From NCBI GenBank assembly GCA_009922685.1, contig RFVA01000020.1, forward strand, positions 1 to 39,597: 39,597 bases of DNA, written 5' to 3'. Under the pieces are notes generated by a model. It was not told the DNA's origin. It worked only from the letters and a program-made list of their open reading frames with translations, and ran no database searches. Each line of letters opens with the position of its first letter. The first letter of the stretch is position 1. This stretch comes from Gammaproteobacteria bacterium. Lineage in GTDB: Bacteria; Pseudomonadota; Gammaproteobacteria; Methylococcales; Methylococcaceae. This document shows, piece after piece, positions 18,443-28,757 of the stretch. The position numbers and the translations under genes were made by a program.

Positions 18443-20836
18443 ATGCTGCCCCGTTTTTTCACCCTAGTCCTTCTGATCTTCATGGCCACTGGGGCCGGTC
18501 CTTTGTGGGCATCAGAGTCGTTTACGATCGAAGATATTCGTATTGAGGGACTTCAGCGCGTTTCTCCGGGCACCGTCTTTAATTACCTGCCTGTGAAAGT
18601 CGGTGATGAATTTGATCAACGCCAATCATCGGAAAGTATCAAAGCACTTTTTAAAACGGGTTTTTTCAAGGACGTTAAATTGGAGCAGGAAGGCGATACC
18701 CTGGTGGTCATCGTTGAAGAGCGTCCATCCATTTCAAGTGTGCACATTGAAGGAAATAAGGACATCAGTAGTGATGACCTTAAGAAGGCACTCAAGGGGA
18801 TTGGTCTCGTTGAGGGTAAGGTCTTTGATCGAGCCATTTTGGACAAGGTCGAGCAGGAACTCCGTCGTCAGTATTTTGGGCGGGGCAAATACGGCGTCAA
18901 AATCGAATCCAGTGTCACTGAGCAGCCACGGAATCGAGTCGCGATTGAACTGTCGATCTCAGAAGGCAAGGTCGCGACGATCAAGCAGATCAATGTGGTC
19001 GGCAACCACTCCTTTGAAGATGAGCAGCTGCTGAATGAATTTGAACTGAGTACCGGTAATTTGTTGTCGTTCTATACCAAGAACGATCAGTATTCGAAGC
19101 AAAAGCTATCCGCCGATCTTGAGCGCCTTCGCTCCTTCTATCTCGATCGTGGTTATATTAATTCCCAAATTGAATCGACCCAGGTCGCGATGACGCCGGA
19201 CCGCAAGGAGATTTATCTCACGGTCAATATGAAAGAGGGGGAGGTCTATAAGGTCAGTGATGTGAAGGTGACGGGGAAGCTGATTATTCGCCCGGAGGAA
19301 ATCACGCCACTGGTCCAGATTGGTCCCGGGGACCACTTTTCAAGAAAGCTAGCCACGGAGACGCAAAAGGCCATCAGTGACCGTTTGGGGGATGAGGGTT
19401 ACATTTTCGCCAACGTCAACATGGTTCCTGATATCGATGAAAGCCGTAAGACGGTGAGCATGACCTTCTTCGTCGACCCCGGGAAGCAGGTCTATGTGCG
19501 GCGGGTGAACTTTAAGGGCAATACCAAGACCCGCGATGAAGTGCTGAGGCGCGAAATGCGACAGATGGAAGCCGCGTGGGCATCCAGTACCAAGATCGAA
19601 CGATCGAAGACACGGATGGAGCGTCTCGGCTACTTCCAGGAAGTGAATGTCGAAACCCCTGCGGTGCCCGGCACCTCCGATCAGATTGACGTCAATTACA
19701 ACATTGTTGAGAAGTCTTCCGGCAACATCATGGCCGGTGTCGGTTATTCGCAGCTGCAAGGGATTATCTTCAATGCCAACGTGACCCAGGACAACGTCTT
19801 TGGGACAGGCAAAAGGGTGGCCTTCAACTTTAACAATAGCCGTATTAATACGATTTACCAGACCAGCTACTTCAATCCCTACACCACCTTGGATGGCGTC
19901 AGCAGCGGGGTTGACCTGACGTATCGAAAGACGAACGCATACGTGATCAATCTCGCCAACTATTCGACCGATACCGGCGATATTGGGGGGAACATCGGCA
20001 TTCCTTTGGGTGAATTCGACAGTATTCGTTTTAATCTTGACTACAACTACACCAACCTCAAGACCAGTACGAATTCCTCCCGGGAGATTCAGACCTTCCT
20101 GCAGGAATACACGGGTAATTCGATAGCCACCCATTACGGCTTCAATTACATCCCGGTGTCGGTTGGCTATGTCCATGACACCTTGAATCGGGCGACTTTT
20201 CCGACCGATGGCGGCGCTGAACGGGTGCAAATTCTGGCGACACCGCCGGTTTTCGGAACGGACTCCGTCGCGTTTTACAAAGCCAGCGTCAAAAGCCAGC
20301 ACTTCTTTCCAATTGCCAAGGATCTAACTCTGATGCTGATGGGCGAAGTGGCTTATGGGGATGGCTTCGATGGAACCCCGGGCCTTCCATTTTGGGAAAA
20401 CTACTTTGCAGGTGGGCCTCAGGTGATGCGCGGGTTCTACCCGAGCTCTCTTGGGCCAAGGACCTTGCCGAATACCCAAGGTTTAGGTGGTAATCTTTCA
20501 CTGGGGGGTTCCAGCAAGATTGTGAGTACCGTCGAACTTCTATCGCCGATCCCTTTCATGTCGGATAGCAAAAACATGCGAATTGGTGCTTTTGTAGATG
20601 TGGGTAACATCTACTGCGGCACGTTCCAAGTCGCTTCACCCAAGGGTCTCGTGCAAGGAGGCGCAACCCCTTGTTTTGCCCAGCAGAAGGGCGACTTCCT
20701 GCGTTACTCGCCCGGGCTTCTGGCCCGCTGGATTTCACCTTTCGGTGCCCTTGGTTTCAGTATTGCCCATCCCCTCAATACCGTGCAGGGCGATCGCACC
20801 CAGCTGTTCCAATTCTCCTTCGGCCAGGCCTTCTAA
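18443..20836 (+). CDS. bamA: Outer-membrane protein assembly factor BamA
   Basis: BamA is the core of the BAM complex that folds beta-barrel proteins into the outer membrane, including the receptor encoded at 6579-8723. From the ATG at 18443 (GAGA upstream) the protein is 797 aa with a signal peptide MLPRFFTLVLLIF...ASE. POTRA repeats follow, beginning FTIEDIRIEGLQRVSPGT, VHIEGNKDI, INVVGNHSF, VKVTGKLII and VNFKGNTKT. The barrel contains the loop-6 motif MRGFYPSSLGPR (about residue 662), where most members have VRGF, and ends in Phe (FSFGQAF). The usual rseP and skp neighbours are missing. The stop overlaps the convergent nadD stop by 4 nt. Confidence 0.96.
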   Translation: MLPRFFTLVLLIFMATGAGPLWASESFTIEDIRIEGLQRVSPGTVFNYLPVKVGDEFDQRQSSESIKALFKTGFFKDVKLEQEGDTLVVIVEERPSISSVHIEGNKDISSDDLKKALKGIGLVEGKVFDRAILDKVEQELRRQYFGRGKYGVKIESSVTEQPRNRVAIELSISEGKVATIKQINVVGNHSFEDEQLLNEFELSTGNLLSFYTKNDQYSKQKLSADLERLRSFYLDRGYINSQIESTQVAMTPDRKEIYLTVNMKEGEVYKVSDVKVTGKLIIRPEEITPLVQIGPGDHFSRKLATETQKAISDRLGDEGYIFANVNMVPDIDESRKTVSMTFFVDPGKQVYVRRVNFKGNTKTRDEVLRREMRQMEAAWASSTKIERSKTRMERLGYFQEVNVETPAVPGTSDQIDVNYNIVEKSSGNIMAGVGYSQLQGIIFNANVTQDNVFGTGKRVAFNFNNSRINTIYQTSYFNPYTTLDGVSSGVDLTYRKTNAYVINLANYSTDTGDIGGNIGIPLGEFDSIRFNLDYNYTNLKTSTNSSREIQTFLQEYTGNSIATHYGFNYIPVSVGYVHDTLNRATFPTDGGAERVQILATPPVFGTDSVAFYKASVKSQHFFPIAKDLTLMLMGEVAYGDGFDGTPGLPFWENYFAGGPQVMRGFYPSSLGPRTLPNTQGLGGNLSLGGSSKIVSTVELLSPIPFMSDSKNMRIGAFVDVGNIYCGTFQVASPKGLVQGGATPCFAQQKGDFLRYSPGLLARWISPFGALGFSIAHPLNTVQGDRTQLFQFSFGQAF

Positions 20837-21492
20837 GCTTCAGGCGGCGTTTCATTTTCCCCGCAGCTATAAAGGCGCCATGCTCTGATGCGTTCAATCA
20901 CCGAATCTGGGGTCAGGAATCGGACGCTTTTCCCGGCTTTAAGGCGGGATCGAATCTGACTGGCTGAAATAGCCAGTGGGGTGACGCTGATTGAGGTGAT
21001 GAGGCCTTGAGGGCGCTCGTGAAGTGAAGGCATCCCGGGGGCCTCTCTTTCCTTGAAGATGTCCGCCAACGCTTGAGGCCAGTCGCTTGATTCTCCCGGA
21101 CGTTGCATAATGAGAAGGTGCGCCAAATCAAAGAGGTCAGGCCATTGATGCCACCTCTCTAACCCTCTAAAGGCATCGGCACCTAGAATCAGGGCCATGG
21201 GTCTCAGGCCCATTTCATCTCGAAGCGATCTTAAGGTATCGACCATGAAGGAAGGGCCCGGTCTTTCCATTTCGCGGGTATCGATCCGAAACGAAGGGGG
21301 GGCGTTTTCGAGGGCGATCTTAAGCATCTCAAGGCGTTGTCTTGGGGTCGCGCCCGGCGTTTCGCGGTGAGGCGGCCGATGGCAGGGGATGAACCTTACC
21401 TCCGAGAGTCCGGCAATTTCACTGACCTCCAAGGCAGAGCGAAGGTGCCCATAGTGGACAGGATCAAAGGTTCCCCCGAAAATGCCAATCAA
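20833..21492 (-). CDS. nadD: Nicotinate-nucleotide adenylyltransferase
   Basis: NadD adenylates nicotinate mononucleotide to deamido-NAD in NAD synthesis. The 219-residue protein starts with the nucleotidyltransferase motif IFGGTFDPVHYGHLRSA. It has FIPCHRPPHR, LILGADAFRGLERWHQW (family LGxDxFxxxxxW), and the C-terminal LAISASQIRSRL, the equivalent of ISSTxIR. It lies 35 nt downstream of proA on the same strand and is probably the last gene of the leuS operon. The rsfS and rlmH genes that commonly follow nadD are absent; instead bamA converges on it. Confidence 0.95.
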   Translation of the reverse strand: MIGIFGGTFDPVHYGHLRSALEVSEIAGLSEVRFIPCHRPPHRETPGATPRQRLEMLKIALENAPPSFRIDTREMERPGPSFMVDTLRSLRDEMGLRPMALILGADAFRGLERWHQWPDLFDLAHLLIMQRPGESSDWPQALADIFKEREAPGMPSLHERPQGLITSISVTPLAISASQIRSRLKAGKSVRFLTPDSVIERIRAWRLYSCGENETPPEA

Positions 21493-21527
21493 GGCCCCTC
21501 CCTAGATGCTCAGCTTCAGCGCGATGA

Positions 21528-22790
21528 TCATTCCCTGATCTGCCCGTCGCCAAGTACGACAAATTTCAACGTGGTCAGGCCTTCAAGTCCCACCGGTCCC
21601 CGCGCATGCAGCTTGTCGGTCGATATGCCGATTTCAGCGCCAAGGCCGTATTCAAAGCCATCTGCAAAGCGCGTGGAGGCATTCACCATGACCGAACTCG
21701 AATCGACTTCGCGAAGGAAGCGGCGGGCGCGTCCGTAGTCTTCCGTCACAATAGCATCGGTATGGGCTGAACCGTGCTGGGCAATGTGATCCATCGCGCT
21801 CTCAAGATCATCCACCACCCGAATAGCCAGAATGGGCGCAAGGTATTCCGTATCCCAGTCCTCCACTGTTGCAGGGATCGCGTCTTCGAGGATCTCGAGC
21901 GTTCTTTCGCAGCCTCTAAGTTCAACGCCCTTTTCCCTGAGGGCCGATGCAAGGTCCGGGAGGAAGATGGGTGCAATCCGGCGCGCGACGAGCAGTGTCT
22001 CCATGGCATTGCAGACGCCATAGCGATGGGTCTTGGCGTTCAAGCTAATCCTTGTTGCCTTCTCGAGATCGCAGTGATCATCGACGTAGACGTGACAAAT
22101 CCCATCCAGATGCTTGATCACAGGAATGCTGGATTCGGCCATAATGCGCTGGATTAAACCCTTGCCACCGCGCGGAATGATCACGTCGATGAAGGCGTCG
22201 AGCTTCAGCATTTCCCCGACGGCCGCTCGATCAGTCGTATCGATGATCTGCACAATATTTGGAGAAAGGCCTCCTTTTTCAAGGCCTTGCCGAATCGCTT
22301 TGGCAATCGCCCGGTTCGAATGGATCGATTCAGAGCCTCCTCGCAGGATACAGGCATTCCCTGATTTGAGGCACAGTGCGGCCGCATCAGCCGTCACATT
22401 GGGTCGTGATTCATAAATGATGCCGATGACCCCAAGAGGAACCCGCATCCGCCCGACTTGGATGCCCGAGGGGCGATAATTGAGATCCGATATTTCACCC
22501 ACCGGATCCTTTAAAGCGGCGACTTCTCGAACGCCCTCGGCCATGTGTCGGATCCTTTGAGGATTGAGCTCTAGGCGTTCCAGCATTGCCTGATCAAGGC
22601 CTCTTGCTTTCCCGGCCTCTAAGTCTTTGAGGTTCTCTTGAATCAGTTCATTCATCCCTGATTCAAGGGCGTCAGCAATGGCTAGAAGCGCCTCATTTTT
22701 TTTTGCCGTTTCAGCGCGACTGATCTGTCTTGCGGCGGCTCTGGCCTCTTGGCCAATGGATTGCATCAGGTCTTTAAGCATGTCAGTCAT
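21528..22790 (-). CDS. proA: Gamma-glutamyl phosphate reductase
   Basis: ProA reduces gamma-glutamyl phosphate to glutamate semialdehyde with NADPH in proline synthesis. The 420-residue protein belongs to the aldehyde dehydrogenase superfamily. Visible motifs are [55 protein letters not shown], and the catalytic Cys in [11 protein letters not shown] (about residue 260). [17 protein letters not shown] near the end is highly typical. Its ATG overlaps the holA stop by 4 nt, so it is coupled to holA. Pseudomonads also keep proA close to nadD. No proB is present here. Confidence 0.97.
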   Translation of the reverse strand: MTDMLKDLMQSIGQEARAAARQISRAETAKKNEALLAIADALESGMNELIQENLKDLEAGKARGLDQAMLERLELNPQRIRHMAEGVREVAALKDPVGEISDLNYRPSGIQVGRMRVPLGVIGIIYESRPNVTADAAALCLKSGNACILRGGSESIHSNRAIAKAIRQGLEKGGLSPNIVQIIDTTDRAAVGEMLKLDAFIDVIIPRGGKGLIQRIMAESSIPVIKHLDGICHVYVDDHCDLEKATRISLNAKTHRYGVCNAMETLLVARRIAPIFLPDLASALREKGVELRGCERTLEILEDAIPATVEDWDTEYLAPILAIRVVDDLESAMDHIAQHGSAHTDAIVTEDYGRARRFLREVDSSSVMVNASTRFADGFEYGLGAEIGISTDKLHARGPVGLEGLTTLKFVVLGDGQIRE

Positions 22791-23845
22791 CTTGGGTATT
22801 CTCGGTCTCCAACAGGGGTCATGGTTATTTGCCGGGACCCCGAGGCGGCATCTGATAGTGAGAAGCAGAGGGACAACAGGACCTCCCAGGGGTCCCCGGG
22901 CTCAATGCCCTTGGTCTTTCGGTCAGCCTCTCCGGCCAAAAGCAGCGCCGATCGAATGATCGTCGGCGTGAGCCGCTTGATGGCTCCAGCAACGAGCGTC
23001 TTTCGGCGATCCCAAAGGCGATGTTGGCCGGCTAGTGTATCGAAATTCGCCCCGTGCTTCATGGCCGTGATCAGGGTGTTCAGCAAACGAATCTCCCGGG
23101 TGAGTGCCCATAACACCACGGGCGTAGCCATCCCCTCAGCTCGAAGGCCCATGAGAATGCGTTGCATCCTTGGAAATCCGCCTTTTAGCATTTCTTCGGT
23201 GAGATCAAAAACATCGTAACGCGCACTATCGGCCACGGACTGACGTATTTTTTCATCGCTGAGTTGGCCGCTGCCGAAAAGAATATAGAGTTTTTCAACT
23301 TCCTGTGCCGCGGCCAGGAGATTCCCTTCGACACGGGCTTGAAGCAGCCTGAGGCCGGATTGGTCCGCCATGAGCCCGCGCGCATTGAGGCGGCGATCAA
23401 GCCAACGGATGAGTTCCTGTTCCTCAAGAGGCCAAATTTGAATCATGATCCCCATCGCTTCGACGGCCTGAATCCAGCGGGTTTTCTGATCTTTGGCGGC
23501 CAGTTTGGGATGGCTTATGAGAAGGATGGTGTCCTCAGGGGGACGTTCCAGGAAATGAAGGATCGATTCCTGGCCTTCCTTATCCGGTTTGGCTGTGAGC
23601 CGAAGGTCCAACAGTCGGGGCTCACCAAAGAGGGAGAAAGCATCGCAGCTTGCCCTGAAGTCGGCCCAGTCAAAGTGGTATTCGACACTATAGATTTCTC
23701 GTTCAGGAAAGCCTTGGAGTCGAGCTGCCGCACGAATGGCATCAGCAGCCTCCAGCATTTGTTGGGGTTCATCGCCGCTTAACAAATAGGCCTTCCGCAG
23801 AGGGCCTTCGAGATGTTTTTTTAATTGCTCCAGTTTCAGTTTCAA
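22787..23845 (-). CDS. holA: DNA polymerase III delta subunit
   Basis: HolA (delta) opens the beta sliding clamp as part of the clamp-loader complex. The 352-residue protein has the family N-terminus [32 protein letters not shown] and the [16 protein letters not shown] segment that holds the clamp-contact residues. [37 protein letters not shown] and [14 protein letters not shown] follow. It overlaps lptE by 4 nt upstream and proA by 4 nt downstream, so this is a tightly coupled run. The C-terminal tail after the last helices is poorly conserved, as expected for the family. Confidence 0.94.
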   Translation of the reverse strand: MKLKLEQLKKHLEGPLRKAYLLSGDEPQQMLEAADAIRAAARLQGFPEREIYSVEYHFDWADFRASCDAFSLFGEPRLLDLRLTAKPDKEGQESILHFLERPPEDTILLISHPKLAAKDQKTRWIQAVEAMGIMIQIWPLEEQELIRWLDRRLNARGLMADQSGLRLLQARVEGNLLAAAQEVEKLYILFGSGQLSDEKIRQSVADSARYDVFDLTEEMLKGGFPRMQRILMGLRAEGMATPVVLWALTREIRLLNTLITAMKHGANFDTLAGQHRLWDRRKTLVAGAIKRLTPTIIRSALLLAGEADRKTKGIEPGDPWEVLLSLCFSLSDAASGSRQITMTPVGDREYPR

Positions 23846-24366
23846 GGAGCCGCCGGAGATTCGTTTTTAAGCCCGGCGAGGACCTGACGAAGCAGTTGTT
23901 GAGCGGCTTCATTTTCCATTTCAATTCGAATCTGGGTTTCTTCCAAGCTTTGCCCCAGCGGCGAGCTTTGGGTATTAAAGTATTCTCGTCGGACGACCAG
24001 TTCCCGTTCTGGCATCAACACCTTGCCTTTTGGCGTTTGAACTTCAAAAACCAGCAAAAAACTGAGGTCGAACATGTTGGCGCGGCCCACAGCGCTGAGG
24101 GTGATCGGTCGCCTGAGCTGCCGTGCCTTGATGACATTGATAATCGCGAAGGCTTCACTGGGTTTCGCAGCAAGAACCCCTCCTGCAACGGTCAACTTCT
24201 GGACAAAATTGACATACAACGGGTTGCTTTTGCTGATGCCGGTCATGGCAAGACTTTGTTCTTTGACGGATTCGGGCAGTTCCCCACGGAGGTGGAATCC
24301 GCAGCCCATGGTCAACAGAAGGAAACCCATCAGGATCAAGCGGCCGAAGTGTTTTGGGTGACACAT
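23842..24366 (-). CDS. lptE: LPS-assembly lipoprotein LptE
   Basis: LptE plugs the LptD barrel and helps insert LPS in the outer leaflet. The 174-residue protein has a lipoprotein signal peptide with Cys22 in LLLTMGCGFHLRG; GCGFHLRG is highly typical. The later regions are moderately conserved: VFEVQTPKGKVLMPERELVVRR and EMENEAAQQLLRQVL. It follows leuS by 2 nt and overlaps holA by 4 nt, the standard leuS-lptE-holA arrangement. A shift to another ATG within the first 15 codons is possible but not needed. Confidence 0.94.
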   Translation of the reverse strand: MCHPKHFGRLILMGFLLLTMGCGFHLRGELPESVKEQSLAMTGISKSNPLYVNFVQKLTVAGGVLAAKPSEAFAIINVIKARQLRRPITLSAVGRANMFDLSFLLVFEVQTPKGKVLMPERELVVRREYFNTQSSPLGQSLEETQIRIEMENEAAQQLLRQVLAGLKNESPAAP

Positions 24367-24368
24367 GA

Positions 24369-26972
24369 TCAGACGACAATATTGACCAGCTTGTTAGGGA
24401 CCACAATCACCTTTCGAACGGGTTTGTCTTCCATGAATCGCCGAACATTCTCATCGGCGAGGGCGGCCTTTTCAACCGCTTCATTCGGGCTCCCAACAGG
24501 GAGACTCAGCTTGGACCTTAATTTTCCGTTGACCTGGATGATCCACTCCACGGCGTCTTGCGTCAGCGCTGAAGCATCCACCTCGGGCCAGAGGGCCGTA
24601 GCGATGATTCCAGGATGCCCAAGTTGAGTCCATAGGGTTTGAGTGATGTGCGGTACGATGGGGGCCAGCATCAAGGTGACCCGCTCTAAGGCTTCCTGGC
24701 GGACCCAACGGCCTTCAGGGCTCTGGTCCTCAAAGCGACCCAAAGCATTTAAAAGTTCCATATTGGCCGCAATGGCGGTATTGAAAGTAAACCGGCGCCC
24801 CATGTCGTCGGTGACTTTCCGAAGGGTTTCGTGCACCTGACGTCTCATCGTCTTCTGAGCATCATTGAGCGTTGGGAGGGGTCCTTCTGGCGGGCGCCCC
24901 TCCCGAACGTGGACCGCCACCTGCTTCCAGAGGCGCTTAAGGAAACGGAAGCCGCCTTCGACTCCGGAATCAGACCACTCAAGGGATTGCTCCGGCGGCG
25001 CTGCAAACATGGTAAACAGGCGAACCGTGTCGGCGCCATAACGAACGACCAAATGTTCAGGATCCACGCCATTGTTTTTGGACTTGGACATCTTTTCAGT
25101 TCCCCCCACGTGCACAGGGAGGCCATCGGCCTTGGCAACGGCGCCGGTGATTCGGCCTTTGTCATCTAAGCTGACATCGACTTCGGTGGGGCCGAGGTAC
25201 TGTTTCTTGCCGGTATCATCTCGGTAAAAGGTCGGGGCGACCACCATTCCTTGGGTCAAAAGATTCTTAAATGGTTCATCAGCCTTCACTAATCCCAGGT
25301 CTCTCAAGAGCTTGTGATAGAACCTAGCATAAAGAAGGTGGAGGATGGCATGCTCAATCCCGCCGATATATTGGTCGACTGGAAGCCAGTAATTAGCGCG
25401 CTCATCGAGCATCGCCTCGTGGTTGTCCGCCGAGGTATAGCGGGCAAAGTACCAGGATGACTCCATGAAGGTGTCAAAGGTATCCGTCTCGCGGCGGGCG
25501 GGTTGTCCACACGAGGGGCAAGGCGTGTTCACAAAACTGTCTAGTTTCGCTAGGGGGGATCCGACGCCGCTGATATCGACCTCGGGGGGGAGACGAACCG
25601 GGAGATCCTGATCAGGAACCGGGACCGTGCCGCAGGCCTCACAATAGATCACTGGAACGGGGCAGCCCCAATAGCGCTGTCGGGAAACGCCCCAGTCTCT
25701 TAAGCGAAAATTGGTTTGCTTTTCGCCGAGTCCCAGGGCTTTAAGGTCATGAGCGATGGCCTCTACCGCTTCGCTATGACCGAGTCCATCGTAGGGTCCT
25801 GAATGAATACAAACACCTTTCGACTTGTCGCCATAGATCTCCCGCCAAGTTTTAGGATCAAAGCCTTCAGGATCTTCTGGGTGGGTAATGACCTGAAGAA
25901 TAGGGAGTCCATATTGATGGGCAAAATGAAAATCGCGTTCATCATGTGCGGGCACGGCCATCACCGCCCCTTCACCATAACTCATCAGGACATAGTTCCC
26001 GACCCAAACCGGAATCGGTTGTTGCGTTAAGGGGTGGGTCACGGTGAGGCCGGTATCCATGCCACGTTTTTCCATCGTGGCCATATCGGCTTCCGCGGTT
26101 CCACTTTGTTCGCATTCGAGGATGAAGGCAGCGAGTGCGGCGTTTTCTTTCGCGGCATGACGCGCAAGGGGGTGTTCGGGTGCTACAGCGCAGAATGTCA
26201 CCCCCATGATGGTGTCGGCTCGCGTGGTATAGACCCACAGTTGCCCCTGGGCCCCATCGAGGGTGTAGGGAAAGGCAAAGCGGACGCCGTGGCTCTTTCC
26301 GATCCAGTTGGCCTGCATGGTTCTGACCTGTTCCGGCCAGCCACCGAGCTGATCAAGGGCCCCCAGCAGCTCGTCGGCATAAGCCGTGATCCGCATGAAC
26401 CACTGAGAGATTTCCTTGCGGACAACCGGAGTGTCACAGCGCCAGCAGCAGCCTTCTACCACCTGTTCATTGGCGAGAACGGTGTTGTCATGGGGACACC
26501 AATTGACGGGAGAAGTTTTCTTGTAAACCAGGTCTTTTTCAAGAAGCTTTAGGAAGAACCATTGCTCCCAACGATAATATTCAGGTGAGCAGGTGGCAAT
26601 TTCACGTTGCCAGTCATAACCAAATCCCAAGGCCTTAAGCTGCTGCTTCATGTAGGCGATGTTTTCATAAGTCCAGTCTGCCGGGGGGACCCCTTTGCTC
26701 ATGGCCGCGTTTTCCGCAGGGAGGCCGAAAGCATCCCAGCCCATGGGTTGCAGGACATTCTTACCGAGCATGCGCTGGAATCGCGCCATGACGTCCCCTA
26801 TGGTGTAATTTCGAACGTGGCCCATGTGGAGGCGGCCGCTCGGATAAGGGAACATCGCGAGGCAGTAGTATTTTTCAAGGCTCGGATCTTCCTTGGCGCG
26901 AAAGACCCCCTCCTCCTCCCACAGGCGCTGGATTTCGGTTTCTATGTCCTGGGGCTGGTAATGTTCATCCAT
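24369..26972 (-). CDS. leuS: Leucyl-tRNA synthetase
   Basis: LeuS charges tRNA-Leu and edits mischarged products. The 867-residue class I synthetase has the HIGH-type motif [19 protein letters not shown] near residue 42, the KMSKS motif in [12 protein letters not shown] (about residue 627), and a zinc-binding cluster in [12 protein letters not shown]. The CP1 editing domain is in between ([28 protein letters not shown]). The C-terminal anticodon-binding and tail domains are complete. It is the first gene of the leuS-lptE-holA-proA-nadD unit, and its promoter must lie in 26973-27110, shared with the divergent methyltransferase gene. Confidence 0.98.
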   Translation of the reverse strand: MDEHYQPQDIETEIQRLWEEEGVFRAKEDPSLEKYYCLAMFPYPSGRLHMGHVRNYTIGDVMARFQRMLGKNVLQPMGWDAFGLPAENAAMSKGVPPADWTYENIAYMKQQLKALGFGYDWQREIATCSPEYYRWEQWFFLKLLEKDLVYKKTSPVNWCPHDNTVLANEQVVEGCCWRCDTPVVRKEISQWFMRITAYADELLGALDQLGGWPEQVRTMQANWIGKSHGVRFAFPYTLDGAQGQLWVYTTRADTIMGVTFCAVAPEHPLARHAAKENAALAAFILECEQSGTAEADMATMEKRGMDTGLTVTHPLTQQPIPVWVGNYVLMSYGEGAVMAVPAHDERDFHFAHQYGLPILQVITHPEDPEGFDPKTWREIYGDKSKGVCIHSGPYDGLGHSEAVEAIAHDLKALGLGEKQTNFRLRDWGVSRQRYWGCPVPVIYCEACGTVPVPDQDLPVRLPPEVDISGVGSPLAKLDSFVNTPCPSCGQPARRETDTFDTFMESSWYFARYTSADNHEAMLDERANYWLPVDQYIGGIEHAILHLLYARFYHKLLRDLGLVKADEPFKNLLTQGMVVAPTFYRDDTGKKQYLGPTEVDVSLDDKGRITGAVAKADGLPVHVGGTEKMSKSKNNGVDPEHLVVRYGADTVRLFTMFAAPPEQSLEWSDSGVEGGFRFLKRLWKQVAVHVREGRPPEGPLPTLNDAQKTMRRQVHETLRKVTDDMGRRFTFNTAIAANMELLNALGRFEDQSPEGRWVRQEALERVTLMLAPIVPHITQTLWTQLGHPGIIATALWPEVDASALTQDAVEWIIQVNGKLRSKLSLPVGSPNEAVEKAALADENVRRFMEDKPVRKVIVVPNKLVNIVV

Positions 26973-27110
26973 AGGGGGCTGGCTTTCAGGGAGTAAACCC
27001 GGAAGGATACTAAAGGGAGGGCCGAGGGGGCAATTTTGATGCTGGAGCTGTCCGCGACGGCAGCAAAATCTTCAACGGTTTAATGACCATCGATCATCGG
27101 GTGAGACAGC

Positions 27111-27767
27111 ATGCAAAACGATTTTTGGCATGAGCGCTGGCAGCTTGGACAAATCGGCTTTCATTTAACGAAGCCACACCCCTTGCTGGTAGGGCATTGG
27201 CACAACATGTTCCCCACTCAAAGCGCTGGTCGAGTGCTGGTGCCTCTTTGTGGCAAGAGCCTTGATTTGGTGTTCCTCAAGGAGAGGGTGAACAGCGTTG
27301 TCGGCATCGAATGTAGCCCACTGGCCATCCAGCAGTTCCTAGAGGAGCAGGGGCTTTTGGCGAGGTCTAGGCCGCTGGGTCAGGGAATCGTTCATGAGGC
27401 ATCCCCTTATCGGTTGATAGAAGGCGATTTTTTTAAGGTCACGGCGCCTTTGCTTGGTGAGATCGATGCGGTCTATGACCGCGCGGCCCTGGTGGCTATG
27501 CCGGAATCACGCCGGTCTGACTATGCGCGTCACTTAAGAGATCTCGCCGGGCAAGCGCCCATTTTGCTGATCACCATCGACTATGATCCCGAGCAAATGA
27601 TGGGGCCACCTTTTCCCATCCCTCAACGAGAGCTTGAGGCGCTGTTTGGGGAAAACTACCGGCTGACTTTGCTCGAAGAAACGGACGCCCTCGATGAGAG
27701 TGCCGCACTTAGGCGTCGGGGGCTCACCGCATTGACGGAGTCGGCCTGGCGTCTTGACCCTCGTTGA
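27111..27767 (+). CDS. tpm: Thiopurine S-methyltransferase family protein
   Basis: These SAM-dependent enzymes methylate thiol or selenol compounds, and bacterial members have been linked to selenium and tellurium methylation. The natural substrate is usually unknown. The 218-residue protein has the family N-terminus FWHERWQLGQIGFHL, the SAM motif RVLVPLCGKSLDLVFL, GIECSPLAIQQFLEE, and YDRAALVAMPESRRSDYA. The ATG at 27111 follows a GGTGAG ribosome-binding sequence. It is divergent from leuS. Its stop is 55 nt before hemC, so it may share a transcript with the haem genes, but a separate promoter there is possible. Confidence 0.92.
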   Translation: MQNDFWHERWQLGQIGFHLTKPHPLLVGHWHNMFPTQSAGRVLVPLCGKSLDLVFLKERVNSVVGIECSPLAIQQFLEEQGLLARSRPLGQGIVHEASPYRLIEGDFFKVTAPLLGEIDAVYDRAALVAMPESRRSDYARHLRDLAGQAPILLITIDYDPEQMMGPPFPIPQRELEALFGENYRLTLLEETDALDESAALRRRGLTALTESAWRLDPR

Positions 27768-27822
27768 GCGCTTCCCGAATCACAAGACATGATCTGATAA
27801 ACTTGGTGTTATTTTTCGAGAA

Positions 27823-28752
27823 TTGAAGCCAGTGCCACACATTCTGAGGATCGCAACCCGACAAAGTCCGTTAGCGCTCTGGCAGGCCGAGCACGTCGCG
27901 ACCCGTTTGATGGCGCATCACCCAGGGCTTCAGGTTGACTTGGTCAAAATGGTCACGCAAGGCGACCGCATTCTCGATGCCCCTCTTGCTAAGGTGGGCG
28001 GCAAGGGCCTCTTTGTCAAGGAATTGGAGCAAGGACTGCTTGAGGACCGAGCAGATATCGCGGTTCATTCCATGAAGGACGTTCCCGCTGAATTACCCGA
28101 GGGTCTGCATCTCGCCGCTATTTTGCTTAGGGAGGATCCCCGTGATGCCTTTGTTTCAAATCGCTACGCAAGTCTTGCCCATTTACCGCCGACCGCTCGC
28201 ATTGGAACGTCTAGTCTTAGGCGGCAGTCGCAGCTGAAATTGAGGCTCCCTGATTGTCAGCTGGTGAGCCTCAGGGGTAATGTAGGAACTCGCCTCGACA
28301 AACTGGAGCAAGAGGGCCTTGATGCCATTATTCTTGCTGCAGCAGGCCTGATTCGCCTCAATCTTGCTCATCGGATCACCGAAGTGCTCCCGACCGAATG
28401 CTGTCTGCCTGCGGTCGGACAAGGGGCGATCGGGATTGAATGTCGCACGGAGGATCCCTGGGTCCACGAACTAATCGCCCTGTTGCATGATCAGGGGACA
28501 ACGGATTGTGTGACCGCAGAGCGGGCCTTTAACCGGCGCTTAGATGGCGGCTGTCAGGTTCCAATCGCCGGCCATGCGGTCCTTGATCAGGACCAGCTGT
28601 GGTTACGCGGCTTGGTGGCAGACCCCGAGGGAGGGGAGGTGATTCAGGACCAGATTGAAGGGCCACGATCCGATGGGGAGGCGTTGGGTGTCGAGCTGGC
28701 GGAACGATTGCTGGCCAGAGGCGCCGCACGACTTCTTTCAAAGGTATCCTAA
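27823..28752 (+). CDS. hemC: Porphobilinogen deaminase (hydroxymethylbilane synthase)
   Basis: HemC condenses four porphobilinogen molecules into hydroxymethylbilane, the precursor of haem, sirohaem and related tetrapyrroles. It shows [75 protein letters not shown] and the cofactor-binding Cys in [11 protein letters not shown] (residue 244 from this start). The start is ambiguous: TTG at 27823 or GTG at 27832. Neither has a good Shine-Dalgarno, and both precede the conserved region. The hemD-hemX fusion begins 5 nt after the stop, so hemC heads the haem operon unless it is read from the methyltransferase promoter. Confidence 0.97.
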   Translation: MKPVPHILRIATRQSPLALWQAEHVATRLMAHHPGLQVDLVKMVTQGDRILDAPLAKVGGKGLFVKELEQGLLEDRADIAVHSMKDVPAELPEGLHLAAILLREDPRDAFVSNRYASLAHLPPTARIGTSSLRRQSQLKLRLPDCQLVSLRGNVGTRLDKLEQEGLDAIILAAAGLIRLNLAHRITEVLPTECCLPAVGQGAIGIECRTEDPWVHELIALLHDQGTTDCVTAERAFNRRLDGGCQVPIAGHAVLDQDQLWLRGLVADPEGGEVIQDQIEGPRSDGEALGVELAERLLARGAARLLSKVS

Positions 28753-28757
28753 ACGCT

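Noticed and set aside
19349-20302. Long minus-strand open frame (317 codons) opposite bamA
   Set aside because: It lies wholly inside a well-supported gene, has no recognisable motif, and its openness follows from the codon bias of the bamA strand.
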